Shown here piece by piece: positions 6,800 to 14,790 of a stretch of DNA of 29,436 nt. The notes under the pieces were generated by a model. The model saw only the letters and a list, made by a program, of their open reading frames with translations. It searched no databases and was not told where the DNA came from. Both the position numbers and the translations under genes were made by a program. The DNA comes from Nautiliaceae bacterium (GTDB lineage: Bacteria; Campylobacterota; Campylobacteria; Campylobacterales; Nautiliaceae), in contig JAMOSR010000098.1 in NCBI GenBank assembly GCA_027062985.1, forward strand, positions 1 through 29,436. The letters run 5' to 3'. Every line of letters starts with the position of its first letter. The first letter of the stretch is position 1.

Positions 6800-7918
6800 A
6801 TGAAAATTGAGACTAAAATAGCCAAGTTTACAAAACCGCTTTATCTTGAAAGCGGAAGAATTTTAGAACCTTGGCAGATTATATATGAAACATACGGCGA
6901 GCTTAATGAAACAAAAGATAACGTAATATTAATAACACATGCCCTCTCAGGTTCCCATCATGCCGCAGGAAAATATGAAGGAGACAGGAAACCGGGCTGG
7001 TGGGATTCTCTTATAGGTGACGGAAAAGCTATAGATACTAAAAAATATTTTGTAATAGCTACTAATGTTATTGGCAGCTGTTTTGGTTCAACCGGTCCTA
7101 TGAGTCCTATATATCCGGGAAGTAACGAAAGATATAGACTTAAATTTCCGGTAATTACTATAAAAGATATGGTAAAAGCCCAGAAGATTTTGCTTGATTC
7201 ATTGGGTATAAAAAAATTAAAAGCGGTAATCGGTGGAAGTATGGGAGGTATGCAGGCTCTAAGGCTTGCCGTGGATTACCCAGGATTTGCTAAATATGTT
7301 ATTCCTATAGCAACAACTTATCAGACAAAACCTTATGTTATTGCCATAAATAAAGCTATGATAGAGGCTATTAGAGCCGATAGTGAATTTAAAAACGGAA
7401 ACTATGACCCGGAAATCATAAAAGAAAAGGGTTTAAAAGGGCTTGCGGCTGCTAGGATGATAGGGTATTTAAATTATATTTCTCCTGCAACATTTGAGAA
7501 GAAATTTGGCCGGGAATATGTAAAGACCGACGGTATGTTTGAGCTTTTTGGCAGATTTCAGGTTGAATCTTATCTGGAATATAACGGGGCGAATTTTCCT
7601 AAATGGTTTGACCCTTTAAGTTATATATATCTTTTAAAAGCCATTTCTCTTTTTGATATAAGCAGAGGATTTAATTCTTTGGAAGAAGCTTTTAAAGAAA
7701 TTAAAGATAAACTTTTTTTAATAAGTTTTAGCGGAGATACTCTTTTTTTCCCGCAGGAGATGAGAGATATAAAAAAATATATGGATAAAGTGGGAGGTCG
7801 GTGTCAGTATTATGAAATTGACAGTGATTATGGGCATGACAGTTTTTTGGTTGAAACGGAAAAATTTGATTTTTTAATCAGTGATATATTAAAAGGAGAT
7901 TTGGATGCAAGATTTTGA
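6800..7918 (+). CDS. metX: homoserine O-acetyltransferase
   Basis: MetX transfers an acetyl group from acetyl-CoA to homoserine in the first committed step of methionine synthesis. The 372 residues form an alpha/beta-hydrolase fold. The full triad is visible: nucleophile Ser147 in GGSMGG, Asp313 in SFSGDTLF and His346 in DYGHDSF. Other family landmarks are LTHALSGSHHAAG near 45, WWDSLIGDGKAIDT near 67 and VIGSCFGSTGP near 90. A homoserine succinyltransferase use cannot be excluded from sequence alone, but pairing with metY fits acetylation. The start ATG has AAAGGGA just before it. The gene ends inside xseB (14-base overlap), implying translational coupling. Confidence 0.94.
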   Translation: MKIETKIAKFTKPLYLESGRILEPWQIIYETYGELNETKDNVILITHALSGSHHAAGKYEGDRKPGWWDSLIGDGKAIDTKKYFVIATNVIGSCFGSTGPMSPIYPGSNERYRLKFPVITIKDMVKAQKILLDSLGIKKLKAVIGGSMGGMQALRLAVDYPGFAKYVIPIATTYQTKPYVIAINKAMIEAIRADSEFKNGNYDPEIIKEKGLKGLAAARMIGYLNYISPATFEKKFGREYVKTDGMFELFGRFQVESYLEYNGANFPKWFDPLSYIYLLKAISLFDISRGFNSLEEAFKEIKDKLFLISFSGDTLFFPQEMRDIKKYMDKVGGRCQYYEIDSDYGHDSFLVETEKFDFLISDILKGDLDARF

Positions 7919-8078
7919 AAAAAAACTAGAAGAAGCAAAAAAACTTCTTGAAAAACTAAACGACCCGGAAATAACTCTTTATGAAGCTATGGAGTTTTAT
8001 AAAAAAGGGGTTAAGCTGTTAGAGGAAGCCTCTAAAATGATAGAAGAGGCAAAACTTGTTTTTAAAGAGATTAAATGA
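7905..8078 (+). CDS. xseB: exodeoxyribonuclease VII small subunit
   Basis: Small helical subunit of exonuclease VII, which with XseA degrades single-stranded DNA. This 57-residue ORF starts at ATG 7905 after an AAAAGGAG site (7891-7898). It reads as two amphipathic helices separated by the family hinge: FEKKLEEAKKLLEKLNDPEI, then TLYEAMEFYKKGVKLLEEA. That matches the XseB pattern of LE.L..IV..LE...LsLeesl..f..G..L. It is at the short end for the family (usually 60-80). The start overlaps metX by 14 bases and the stop overlaps the next gene as ATGA. xseA is not in the window. Confidence 0.85.
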   Translation: MQDFEKKLEEAKKLLEKLNDPEITLYEAMEFYKKGVKLLEEASKMIEEAKLVFKEIK

Positions 8079-8842
8079 AAATAGCTATTTATCAGGCAGA
8101 TTCACTTCCTTATGATAAAGCCAGGCTTAACTATTTTTTAGCCCAGGCAAGAAAAGAGAAAGTTAAACTTTTTATTCTTCCCGAATATACTTTGAACAGA
8201 TTTTTTAAAGAACTTGAAAAAATGCCGCTTTCTTTTATAAAAAATCAAACCTCACATCAGATAAAGTTATTAAAAAGACTCTCAAACGATATAACCTTGC
8301 TTGCTCCTTTAGTTGTAATAAAAGGAAATAAAAAATATAAAGTTATAGGTAAGTTTTTTAAAGGAAGTGTCAGATATTATTATTCACAACTTTTTATGCC
8401 TTATTCCCATTGGAATGAAAATAAATTTTTTGAAAAAAAAGAGAATAAACCTTTGGTTTTTAGTATAGGCAAGTATAGAATAGGGGCTATGTTTGGATTT
8501 GAAGCTCATTTTGACAGATTTTGGGAATATTTTAGAGATAAAAATGTAGATTTTGTAGCAGTAATAGGTACGGGTACTTTTAACTCTCATCAGAGATGGT
8601 TTGAAATGCTAAAAATAAGGGCTTTTTTAAATAATATGTATGTATGCAGGGTTAATCGTGTTGGGAGTTTCAAAGACTGGGAGTTTTACGGAAAAAGTTT
8701 TGTAATAGACCCTGAGGGTGAAAAAATCTTAATGCTCGGTTCTCAAGAAGAGCTTGGTATTTTTAAAATTGATAAAGAAGTTGTTAAGGAAGCTAAAAAA
8801 GAGTGGAAGTTTAGAAAACTTTCAAAAGAGATTAATTTTTAA
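8075..8842 (+). CDS. nitrilase-superfamily protein lacking catalytic Cys and Lys
   Basis: The 255 residues have the carbon-nitrogen hydrolase fold: MKIAIYQAD at the start, the LPEYT segment with the first catalytic Glu (Glu37), a middle strand near GKYRIGAMFGFEAHFDRFW (131-149), then GTGTFNSHQRWFEMLKIRA and a final VIDPEGEKI strand. In active nitrilases the middle motif is G-x-x-I-C-Y-[DE]; here the Cys position is Gly141. The Lys expected before the preceding turn (Y-x-K-x-[HL]) appears to be Ser in YYYSQLF. So only one of the three catalytic residues is clear, and amidase or nitrilase activity is doubtful. The gene is translationally coupled to xseB (ATGA) and ends at a terminator. I believe homologues sit after xseB elsewhere in Campylobacterota, but its role is unknown. 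Confidence 0.8.
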   Translation: MKIAIYQADSLPYDKARLNYFLAQARKEKVKLFILPEYTLNRFFKELEKMPLSFIKNQTSHQIKLLKRLSNDITLLAPLVVIKGNKKYKVIGKFFKGSVRYYYSQLFMPYSHWNENKFFEKKENKPLVFSIGKYRIGAMFGFEAHFDRFWEYFRDKNVDFVAVIGTGTFNSHQRWFEMLKIRAFLNNMYVCRVNRVGSFKDWEFYGKSFVIDPEGEKILMLGSQEELGIFKIDKEVVKEAKKEWKFRKLSKEINF

Positions 8843-8883
8843 CACTGACTAAATGCACTTTATTTAGTCAGTGTATTGTTTTT
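8842..8883 (+). terminator. rho-independent terminator of the metX-xseB-nitrilase run
   Basis: A perfect 13-bp inverted repeat (8842-8854 with 8862-8874, core CACTGACTAAAT) has a 7-base loop and is followed by ATTGTTTTT. It begins at the stop codon of the nitrilase-fold gene and lies between convergent genes. On the minus strand the bases after the stem are not T-rich, so it works mainly for the plus strand, though the symmetric stem may also help end mqnC. Confidence 0.88.
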
Positions 8884-9925
8884 AATATATTTCTAAAATT
8901 TCATAAGCGGTATTTCTTTTAGCCGGAATTTCTCCAACATCTTTTATTAATCTTATCATTTCTTTTTGATTCATTTTGTTTTGAGCACCGGCACTTCTTA
9001 CTACGTTTTCTTCCATCATCGTAGAACCTAAATCGTTTGCCCCGTATAAAAGAGCCATTTGACCGATGTAGCTGCCTTGGGTTACCCATGAGCTTTGTAT
9101 ATTTTTAAAATTATCCAAAAACAGTCTGCTAACCGCTAAATATCTTAGATATCTGTTTGACGAAGTTTTATGTGTAACAATTCCTTCTTTCATTAAGGCC
9201 GTATTGTACGGTTGAAACGACCACATAATAAAAGCCCTAAACCCTCCTGTTTCATCTTGAAGGCGTCTGATTTTTTCCCAGTGTTCCACTACTTCTTCAA
9301 TAGTCTCTACGGTTCCAAACATCATAGTAGCTGTTGAATTCAAACCGATTTCGTGAGCTGTTTTATGAATTTCAAGCCATCTATCAGAACTTATTTTTTT
9401 TGGAGCTATAATATCTCTTACCCTGTCGCTTAATATTTCAGCACCGGCTCCCGGAATTGAACTGAGACCTTTTTCCTTGAGTCTTATTAATACTTCTTTT
9501 ATAGAAATTTTTGATATTTTGGCAATATAGTCAATTTCAGGTGCGCTAAATCCATGAATGGTAATTTGCGGATATTTCTTATGAATATGTTCTACAAGAT
9601 TTTCATAAAAGTCTATTTGTAAATTTGGATGGACTCCTCCTTGAAAAAGTATCTGTGTACCTCCTATTTCTAAAAGTTCTTCTATTTTTTTGTCTATTTC
9701 CTCAAAACTTAAAATATAAGCGTCTTTATCTTTTTTATGTCTGTAAAAAGCGCAGAATTTACAGTCAACCCAACAGGTATTGGTATAATTTATATTTCTG
9801 TCTACGATAAAAGTGGTTATTTTTTTTGGATGAAGTTCTCTTTTTTTCTTAAGGGCCATTTTTCCAAGGGATATCAAATCTTCGTTTTTTATTAAATCTA
9901 TAGCTTCTTTTTTCGTTATTCTCAA
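8882..9925 (-). CDS. mqnC: cyclic dehypoxanthinyl futalosine synthase (radical SAM)
   Basis: MqnC cyclises dehypoxanthine futalosine in the futalosine route to menaquinone, the route used by Campylobacterota in place of the Men pathway. The 347-residue protein shows the radical-SAM cluster motif C51-x3-C55-x2-C58 in NTCWVDCKFCAFYR. It also has MqnC/MqnE-type blocks: GGTQILFQGGVHP near 88-100, IHGFSAPEI near 122, IPGAGAEILSDRVR near 155 and TATMMFGTVE near 197. MqnE is the closest alternative, but the CAFYR form and the GGVHP block favour MqnC. The start is a TTG at 9925, with TAAGGAG (9931-9937) well placed before it. It diverges from the diguanylate cyclase gene. The other mqn genes are not in the window. 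Confidence 0.92.
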   Translation of the reverse strand: MRITKKEAIDLIKNEDLISLGKMALKKKRELHPKKITTFIVDRNINYTNTCWVDCKFCAFYRHKKDKDAYILSFEEIDKKIEELLEIGGTQILFQGGVHPNLQIDFYENLVEHIHKKYPQITIHGFSAPEIDYIAKISKISIKEVLIRLKEKGLSSIPGAGAEILSDRVRDIIAPKKISSDRWLEIHKTAHEIGLNSTATMMFGTVETIEEVVEHWEKIRRLQDETGGFRAFIMWSFQPYNTALMKEGIVTHKTSSNRYLRYLAVSRLFLDNFKNIQSSWVTQGSYIGQMALLYGANDLGSTMMEENVVRSAGAQNKMNQKEMIRLIKDVGEIPAKRNTAYEILEIY

Positions 9926-9942
9926 TTTTTCTCCTTAGATTT

Positions 9943-9956
9943 AGTATAATTTTATA
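9943..9956. promoter_or_regulatory. overlapping divergent -10 elements between mqnC and the diguanylate cyclase
   Basis: On the plus strand TATAAT at 9945-9950 precedes the ATG at 9981 and its AAAAGG site. On the minus strand TATACT (9943-9948) and TATAAA (9951-9956) precede mqnC. The second fits better because it keeps the mqnC ribosome site in the transcript. The two directions would share polymerase contacts. Confidence 0.45.
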
Positions 9957-9980
9957 AATAATATCATAAAAGGTCTGTTG

Positions 9981-10865
9981 ATGGAAGAATTGATTAAAGA
10001 GATTTCCCAAAAAACATTGGAAGAATTGGAAAAAGCAGGAAAAGCTCCGTATCCGTTATATTACAAAGAAGTTTTTAATTCTATTGTCGGTGAAAAAAAA
10101 CTTCTTGAGAGTATAAACCCTAAGCTGCTATGTTTAAATAACCCTAATGAAAAGATTTTGACGTTAACAAAAAATACAATTGAGACTATCGCATCTACAT
10201 CTCAGGAGATAAAAAAAGAGTCAAAAGAGGTAATAGAAGAGGTTGATTTGACTGACAGTGAGGAAGTTAAAGAGCTTGTGTTTAAATTCAGCAGCAGTTT
10301 AATAGATAAAATAAACAAAATGGAAGAGAAAATAAAGACTCTTGAGAGTGAGCTAAATAAAGCTTATAAAGACCTTCTTATAGACCCTCTTACAAAAGCC
10401 TATAACAGAAAAGCGCTTGAGAATGATTTAAATAAGATTTTGGAACAGGGAAAAGATAAAGATTTAGATTTGATTATTGCTATGATAGATTTAGATGATT
10501 TTAAAAATGTTAACGATACTTACGGTCATTTAGTTGGAGATTTTGTATTAATAAAACTTACTGGTATAATAAAAACTATTATAAGAAGCACTGATAAAAT
10601 ATACAGATACGGAGGCGATGAATTCGTTATAGTTTTCAACAGGGCCGATTTGCAAAACGTTAAGAAAATTATAGAAAAGATAGTTCAAAAAATTTCTAAA
10701 ATAGCCTTAAAGTATAAAGATAATATTATTCATATGACGGTATCTGTAGGAATAGCAAAACATAAAAAAGGAGATACTATAGAAACTTTAATAAAAAGGG
10801 CGGACGAGGCTCTTTACAAAACAAAACAGGATAATAAAAACGGCTTTTTTATAAGTGAGGAATAA
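9981..10865 (+). CDS. GGDEF diguanylate cyclase
   Basis: Predicted to make c-di-GMP from two GTP. The 294 residues carry an unassigned N-terminal part of about 100 residues, a coiled coil (about 105-130) and a C-terminal GGDEF domain from about 131. That domain has the metal-binding DLDDFKNVNDTYGH, the intact GGDEF active site at 211-215 and an RSTD product-inhibition site (202-205) in the classic position five residues upstream. Activity with feedback inhibition is therefore likely. No membrane helix or known sensor domain was recognised, so it is probably cytosolic with an unknown input. I use ATG 9981, not TTG 9978, because AAAAGG lies at better spacing. cvpA starts immediately after its stop codon. 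Confidence 0.9.
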   Translation: MEELIKEISQKTLEELEKAGKAPYPLYYKEVFNSIVGEKKLLESINPKLLCLNNPNEKILTLTKNTIETIASTSQEIKKESKEVIEEVDLTDSEEVKELVFKFSSSLIDKINKMEEKIKTLESELNKAYKDLLIDPLTKAYNRKALENDLNKILEQGKDKDLDLIIAMIDLDDFKNVNDTYGHLVGDFVLIKLTGIIKTIIRSTDKIYRYGGDEFVIVFNRADLQNVKKIIEKIVQKISKIALKYKDNIIHMTVSVGIAKHKKGDTIETLIKRADEALYKTKQDNKNGFFISEE

Positions 10866-11387
10866 ATGAATATTTTGGATGCTGTAATTATAGGTATTAC
10901 TTTAATTCTTGGAATAAAAGGATTTTTTAACGGAATAATAAAAGAAATATCCGGGCTTATAGGGATAATAGGAGGTCTTATTGCCGCTTCAAAATATCAT
11001 CATCAGGCAGGTAGTTATATTAATAGTTATATTTTTAAAATACCTAATCCTTCAGCTATCGATTTGGTGGGTTTTATAGCCGTGTTTGTTGGGGTGTGGC
11101 TTTTTGTCGTGTTTATAGGATTTTTATTTAGTAAAATTTTAAAGATATCCGCTCTTGGAGGTCTTGATAAAATTTTGGGATTTTTATTTGGAAGTTTAAA
11201 GTTTTTTTTGCTGATTTCCGTAATTATTGTATTGCTTTATCAAGTTGTTTTTATCAGAGAAGATGTTAAAAAATATGTTCGAAACAGTTTTATGTTTCCT
11301 GTGATGTTAAAAGTTGGAGATGGAATTATGAATATAACTTCTAAAGATTTAGAAAAATTTTCTAAAAATGCTAAAATTTTAAATTAA
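10866..11387 (+). CDS. CvpA family membrane protein
   Basis: The 173-residue protein has four predicted membrane helices and the CvpA family opening (MNILDAVIIGITLILGIKGFFNGIIKEI), in which the GFxxGxxKE turn is typical. CvpA proteins are linked to envelope stress and, in E. coli, colicin V production; the biochemical role is unclear. The ATG follows directly on the upstream TAA, with GAGGA within the end of the GGDEF gene, so the two are probably co-translated. In C. jejuni a cvpA gene lies upstream of fur and lysS; here fur is not between them. Confidence 0.82.
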   Translation: MNILDAVIIGITLILGIKGFFNGIIKEISGLIGIIGGLIAASKYHHQAGSYINSYIFKIPNPSAIDLVGFIAVFVGVWLFVVFIGFLFSKILKISALGGLDKILGFLFGSLKFFLLISVIIVLLYQVVFIREDVKKYVRNSFMFPVMLKVGDGIMNITSKDLEKFSKNAKILN

Positions 11388-11405
11388 AACCTTAAAAGGA
11401 GATAA

Positions 11406-12914
11406 ATGTTTTCTAACGAATATGTAAAACAAAGAATGGCTAAAGCCGAGAAATTAAAAGAAGAAGGCTTTAATCCGTATGACCACAATTCAAAAAGAAA
11501 TACGAAAATAGCCGAATTTTTAGAAAAAAACAAAGATGTTTTAGAACTTGAAAATAGAAGAGATGAAAATAGAAAATTTACGGTAGCGGGGCGTGTTAAG
11601 TTTTTAAGACTTATGGGGAAAGCCGCGTTTTTTAAAATTGAAGATGAAACCGGAATGCTGCAGGTTTATATGAGTAAAAATGATTTGGGCGATAAATTTA
11701 ATTTACTTAAAAAAACGCTTGAAGTTGGTGATATTGTAGAAGTTAGCGGGTATCCTTTTGTTACAAAAACCGGGGAGCTTTCTATTCACGCCGATGATGT
11801 AAGAATTCTTACAAAAGCCGTTCACCCGCTTCCTGAAAAATTCCACGGACTTCAGGATGTCGAAGCTAAATACCGCCAGAGATATCTGGATATGATAATG
11901 AATAAAGATACTCGTGAGAGATTCAAATTAAGAAGTCAAATTGTAAGTCTTGTTAGGGAATTTTTTTTAAAAAAAGGATTTTTAGAAGTTGAGACTCCTA
12001 TGCTTCATACCGTAGTAGGAGGGGCAAACGCCAGACCTTTTATGACTCATCATAATGCTTTAGATATTGATATGAACCTTAGAATTGCACCGGAACTTTT
12101 TTTAAAAAGACTGATTGTCGGTGGTTTTGAAGCTGTGTTTGAGCTTAACAGAAACTTTAGAAACGAAGGAATTGATCATACTCACAATCCTGAATTTACC
12201 ATGATAGAATTTTATTGGGCTTATCATACTGTGGAAGATTTAATGAAATTGACTCGTGAGCTGTTTGATTATCTGTTTGAGAGATTAAATCTTCCAAAAA
12301 AACTTCAGTATGGAGATATAGTAATAGATTTTGATGATTGGAAAACAATTACTTATAAAGACGCTTTGGTTAAAATCGGGAATATTCCCGAAGAAATTTT
12401 AGAAGATGTTGATGCTATGAAAAAATATTTAAAAGACCGCGGAGTAGAGCTTGATGAGCATATTGATAGTAAAGGCAAACTTTGGGCAGAACTTTTTGAC
12501 GAATTTGTAGAAAGCAAACTTATTAACCCTACGTTTGTAACGGAATTTCCTATTGAAATTTCTCCGCTTGCTAGAAGAAGCGATAAAAATCCTGAATTTG
12601 CGGAAAGATTTGAATTGTTTATTGCAGGACGTGAAATTGCAAACGGATTTAACGAATTAAATGACCCGCTTGACCAGTATGAAAGATTTAAAGCTCAGCT
12701 AGAAGCTAAGGCAAAAGGTGATGAGGAAGGTATGGATATGGATTATGATTATATCCGCGCACTTCAATACGGAATGCCGCCGACTGCCGGTGAAGGTATA
12801 GGAATTGACAGGCTTGTAATGCTTTTAACCAATTCACATTCTATTAAAGATGTGATATTATTCCCAACTATGAAACCTAAAAAAGAGATTAAAGATAAAG
12901 ACGATATAAAATAA
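11406..12914 (+). CDS. lysS: lysyl-tRNA synthetase, class II
   Basis: Charges tRNA-Lys. The 502 residues fit bacterial LysS. An N-terminal OB-fold anticodon-binding domain (FTVAGRVKFLRLMGKAAFFK near 59-78) is followed by the class II core: motif 1 around FLKKGFLEVETPML (near 188), motif 2 with FRNEGIDHTHNPEFTMIEFY (near 252-271) and motif 3 GIGIDRLVML (near 463-472). The ATG follows AAAAGGAG at 11395-11402. It lies 15 bases before glyA, an arrangement shared with C. jejuni. Confidence 0.97.
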   Translation: MFSNEYVKQRMAKAEKLKEEGFNPYDHNSKRNTKIAEFLEKNKDVLELENRRDENRKFTVAGRVKFLRLMGKAAFFKIEDETGMLQVYMSKNDLGDKFNLLKKTLEVGDIVEVSGYPFVTKTGELSIHADDVRILTKAVHPLPEKFHGLQDVEAKYRQRYLDMIMNKDTRERFKLRSQIVSLVREFFLKKGFLEVETPMLHTVVGGANARPFMTHHNALDIDMNLRIAPELFLKRLIVGGFEAVFELNRNFRNEGIDHTHNPEFTMIEFYWAYHTVEDLMKLTRELFDYLFERLNLPKKLQYGDIVIDFDDWKTITYKDALVKIGNIPEEILEDVDAMKKYLKDRGVELDEHIDSKGKLWAELFDEFVESKLINPTFVTEFPIEISPLARRSDKNPEFAERFELFIAGREIANGFNELNDPLDQYERFKAQLEAKAKGDEEGMDMDYDYIRALQYGMPPTAGEGIGIDRLVMLLTNSHSIKDVILFPTMKPKKEIKDKDDIK

Positions 12915-12929
12915 ATAAAAGGAGATATT

Positions 12930-14180
12930 ATGAGTTTATTAAAAAATTATGACGCTGATGTTTATTCGATAATAGAAAAAGAACTTGAAAGACAGACAAA
13001 TCATTTGGAAATGATTGCAAGTGAAAACTTTACTCTTCCTGAAGTTATGGAAGCTATGGGAAGCGTGTTTACGAATAAATACGCAGAAGGATATCCTGGA
13101 AAAAGATATTACGGCGGATGTGAATATGCCGATATGATAGAGCAATTAGCTATTGACAGGGCAAAAGCTCTTTTTGGATGTGAGTATGCAAACGTTCAGC
13201 CGCATTCCGGGAGTCAGGCTAACGGTGCCGTATATGTGGCTTTAATGAAACCACTTGAAAAACTTCTTGGAATGGATTTAAGCAACGGAGGACATTTAAC
13301 TCACGGAGCAAAAGTTAATTTTTCAGGAAAGCATTATCACTCATTTTCTTATGGAATTGACGAAAAAACAGGTAGAATAGATTATGACAGAGTAAGAGAT
13401 ATTGCAAAAATCGTAAAACCAAAAATGATTGTATGTGGTGCGAGTGCTTATCCAAGAGAAATTGATTTTGCTAAATTTAAAGAAATCGCCGATGAAGTGG
13501 GTGCTATTTTAATGGCGGATGTTGCTCATATTGCAGGACTTGTAGTAGCAGGAGAGCATCCAAATCCTTTCCCTCACTGCGATGTTGTAACAACTACAAC
13601 TCATAAAACCCTAAGGGGGCCTAGAGGCGGACTTATTCTTACAAACAACGAAGAGTATGCTAAAAAAATCAACAGCGCGATTTTCCCGGGAATTCAAGGC
13701 GGTCCGCTTGTACATGTTATTGCGGCAAAAGCTGTCGGATTTAAAATGAATCTTGAAAAATCTTGGAAAGAATATGCAAAACAGGTAAAAGCAAACGCTA
13801 GAGTACTTGCGGAAGTATTAATGGAAAGAGGATATGATTTGGTAAGCGGGGGTACGGACAATCATCTTGTATTGGTAAGTTTTCTAAATAAAGAATTTAG
13901 CGGTAAAGAAGCTGAAGAAGCGCTAGGAAGAGCCGGAATTACTGTAAATAAAAATACAGTTCCGGGTGAAAAAAGAAGTCCTTTTGTAACTTCTGGTATC
14001 AGAATAGGAAGTCCGGCACTTACTGCAAGAGGTATGAAAGAAGAAGAATTTAAATTTATCGCAAACAAAATTGCCGATGTTCTTGATGATATTTATAATC
14101 TTGAGCTTCAAGAAAAAGTGGCTCAGGAATTAAAAGAACTGGCTAGCAAATTCGTAATTTACGATAGACCTACTTACTGA
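12930..14180 (+). CDS. glyA: serine hydroxymethyltransferase
   Basis: PLP enzyme interconverting serine and glycine while loading tetrahydrofolate with a one-carbon unit. The 416 residues are standard. The N-terminal LEMIASENFTLPEVMEAMGS, the NKYAEGYPGKRYYGG block, the AHIAGLVVAGEHPNP segment and the PLP-binding Lys226 in TTTTHKTLRGPRGG are all intact. A strong AAAAGGAG ribosome site precedes the ATG. Together with serA downstream in the window it supplies serine, glycine and one-carbon units. A 52-base gap follows before the DUF1882 gene. Confidence 0.97.
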   Translation: MSLLKNYDADVYSIIEKELERQTNHLEMIASENFTLPEVMEAMGSVFTNKYAEGYPGKRYYGGCEYADMIEQLAIDRAKALFGCEYANVQPHSGSQANGAVYVALMKPLEKLLGMDLSNGGHLTHGAKVNFSGKHYHSFSYGIDEKTGRIDYDRVRDIAKIVKPKMIVCGASAYPREIDFAKFKEIADEVGAILMADVAHIAGLVVAGEHPNPFPHCDVVTTTTHKTLRGPRGGLILTNNEEYAKKINSAIFPGIQGGPLVHVIAAKAVGFKMNLEKSWKEYAKQVKANARVLAEVLMERGYDLVSGGTDNHLVLVSFLNKEFSGKEAEEALGRAGITVNKNTVPGEKRSPFVTSGIRIGSPALTARGMKEEEFKFIANKIADVLDDIYNLELQEKVAQELKELASKFVIYDRPTY

Positions 14181-14232
14181 TTTTTCCCTTTTTGGGAACT
14201 TTAAGAAAAAATAAAAAAGGAGAAGAGGAAAA

Positions 14233-14781
14233 ATGGCTTATAATGTGGATATTTCTATGATAAAAATGAATAGAGATTATTATTTTGAATATAAAGGCAC
14301 TATTGTAAATAAAATAGTTTATAAGGGAAGAACTTTTTTTGATAAATATGAAAAGATAGAAAAACCTTTAACGCTTCAGGTGATGAATGAACATATAGAA
14401 AGAAAAAAAATAATAGCTCATGATTTAATTAACAGAAGAAGAAATATTGTAGAAAATATAGTTTTTGATTATAACGGGCGTGACCCTGAAAGATTTTGGA
14501 ACAGGGCGAATTTACTTTTAAGAGAGGAAGGTTTTTTGAATTTTACGGCATATAACTCTAAAACCCCGGGACATCTGCATTTATATATTCATAAAGGACA
14601 TACTACTTTAAATGAGGCAATCCAGATTGGAAAAGCTCTTTCTATGAAATTGGCGACTCGTTTACCAAAGCAGTGGAGGGTTTTTCCAACTGACGAGTTG
14701 CCGCCTGAATTTAATATCTTGAATTTACCATATGGTTTATTTAAAAAAGAAAGAGGTGCGAGTTGGGCAAAACATATGTAA
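14233..14781 (+). CDS. DUF1882 conserved protein
   Basis: A 182-residue soluble protein of the Campylobacterota-specific family DUF1882, found after glyA in C. jejuni and crystallised from H. pylori without an assigned function. No signal peptide or membrane helix is visible. Features include a basic N-terminal half, an ERFWNRANLLLREEGF stretch near 93-108 and a conserved-looking HLHLYIHKGHTTLNEAIQIG near 118. The protein ends with a short basic RGASWAKHM tail. The ATG follows a purine-rich AAAAAAGGAGAAGAGG stretch. It lies 9 bases before the SPOR gene, and the pairing may suggest an envelope or division role, but that is only context. Confidence 0.75.
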   Translation: MAYNVDISMIKMNRDYYFEYKGTIVNKIVYKGRTFFDKYEKIEKPLTLQVMNEHIERKKIIAHDLINRRRNIVENIVFDYNGRDPERFWNRANLLLREEGFLNFTAYNSKTPGHLHLYIHKGHTTLNEAIQIGKALSMKLATRLPKQWRVFPTDELPPEFNILNLPYGLFKKERGASWAKHM

Positions 14782-14790
14782 GGAGACAGA

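Noticed and set aside
14184..14198. Small hairpin TTCCC/GGGAA after glyA as a terminator.
   Set aside because: Only 5 bp with a T5 loop, and what follows is A-rich rather than T-rich, leading straight into the ribosome site of the DUF1882 gene.
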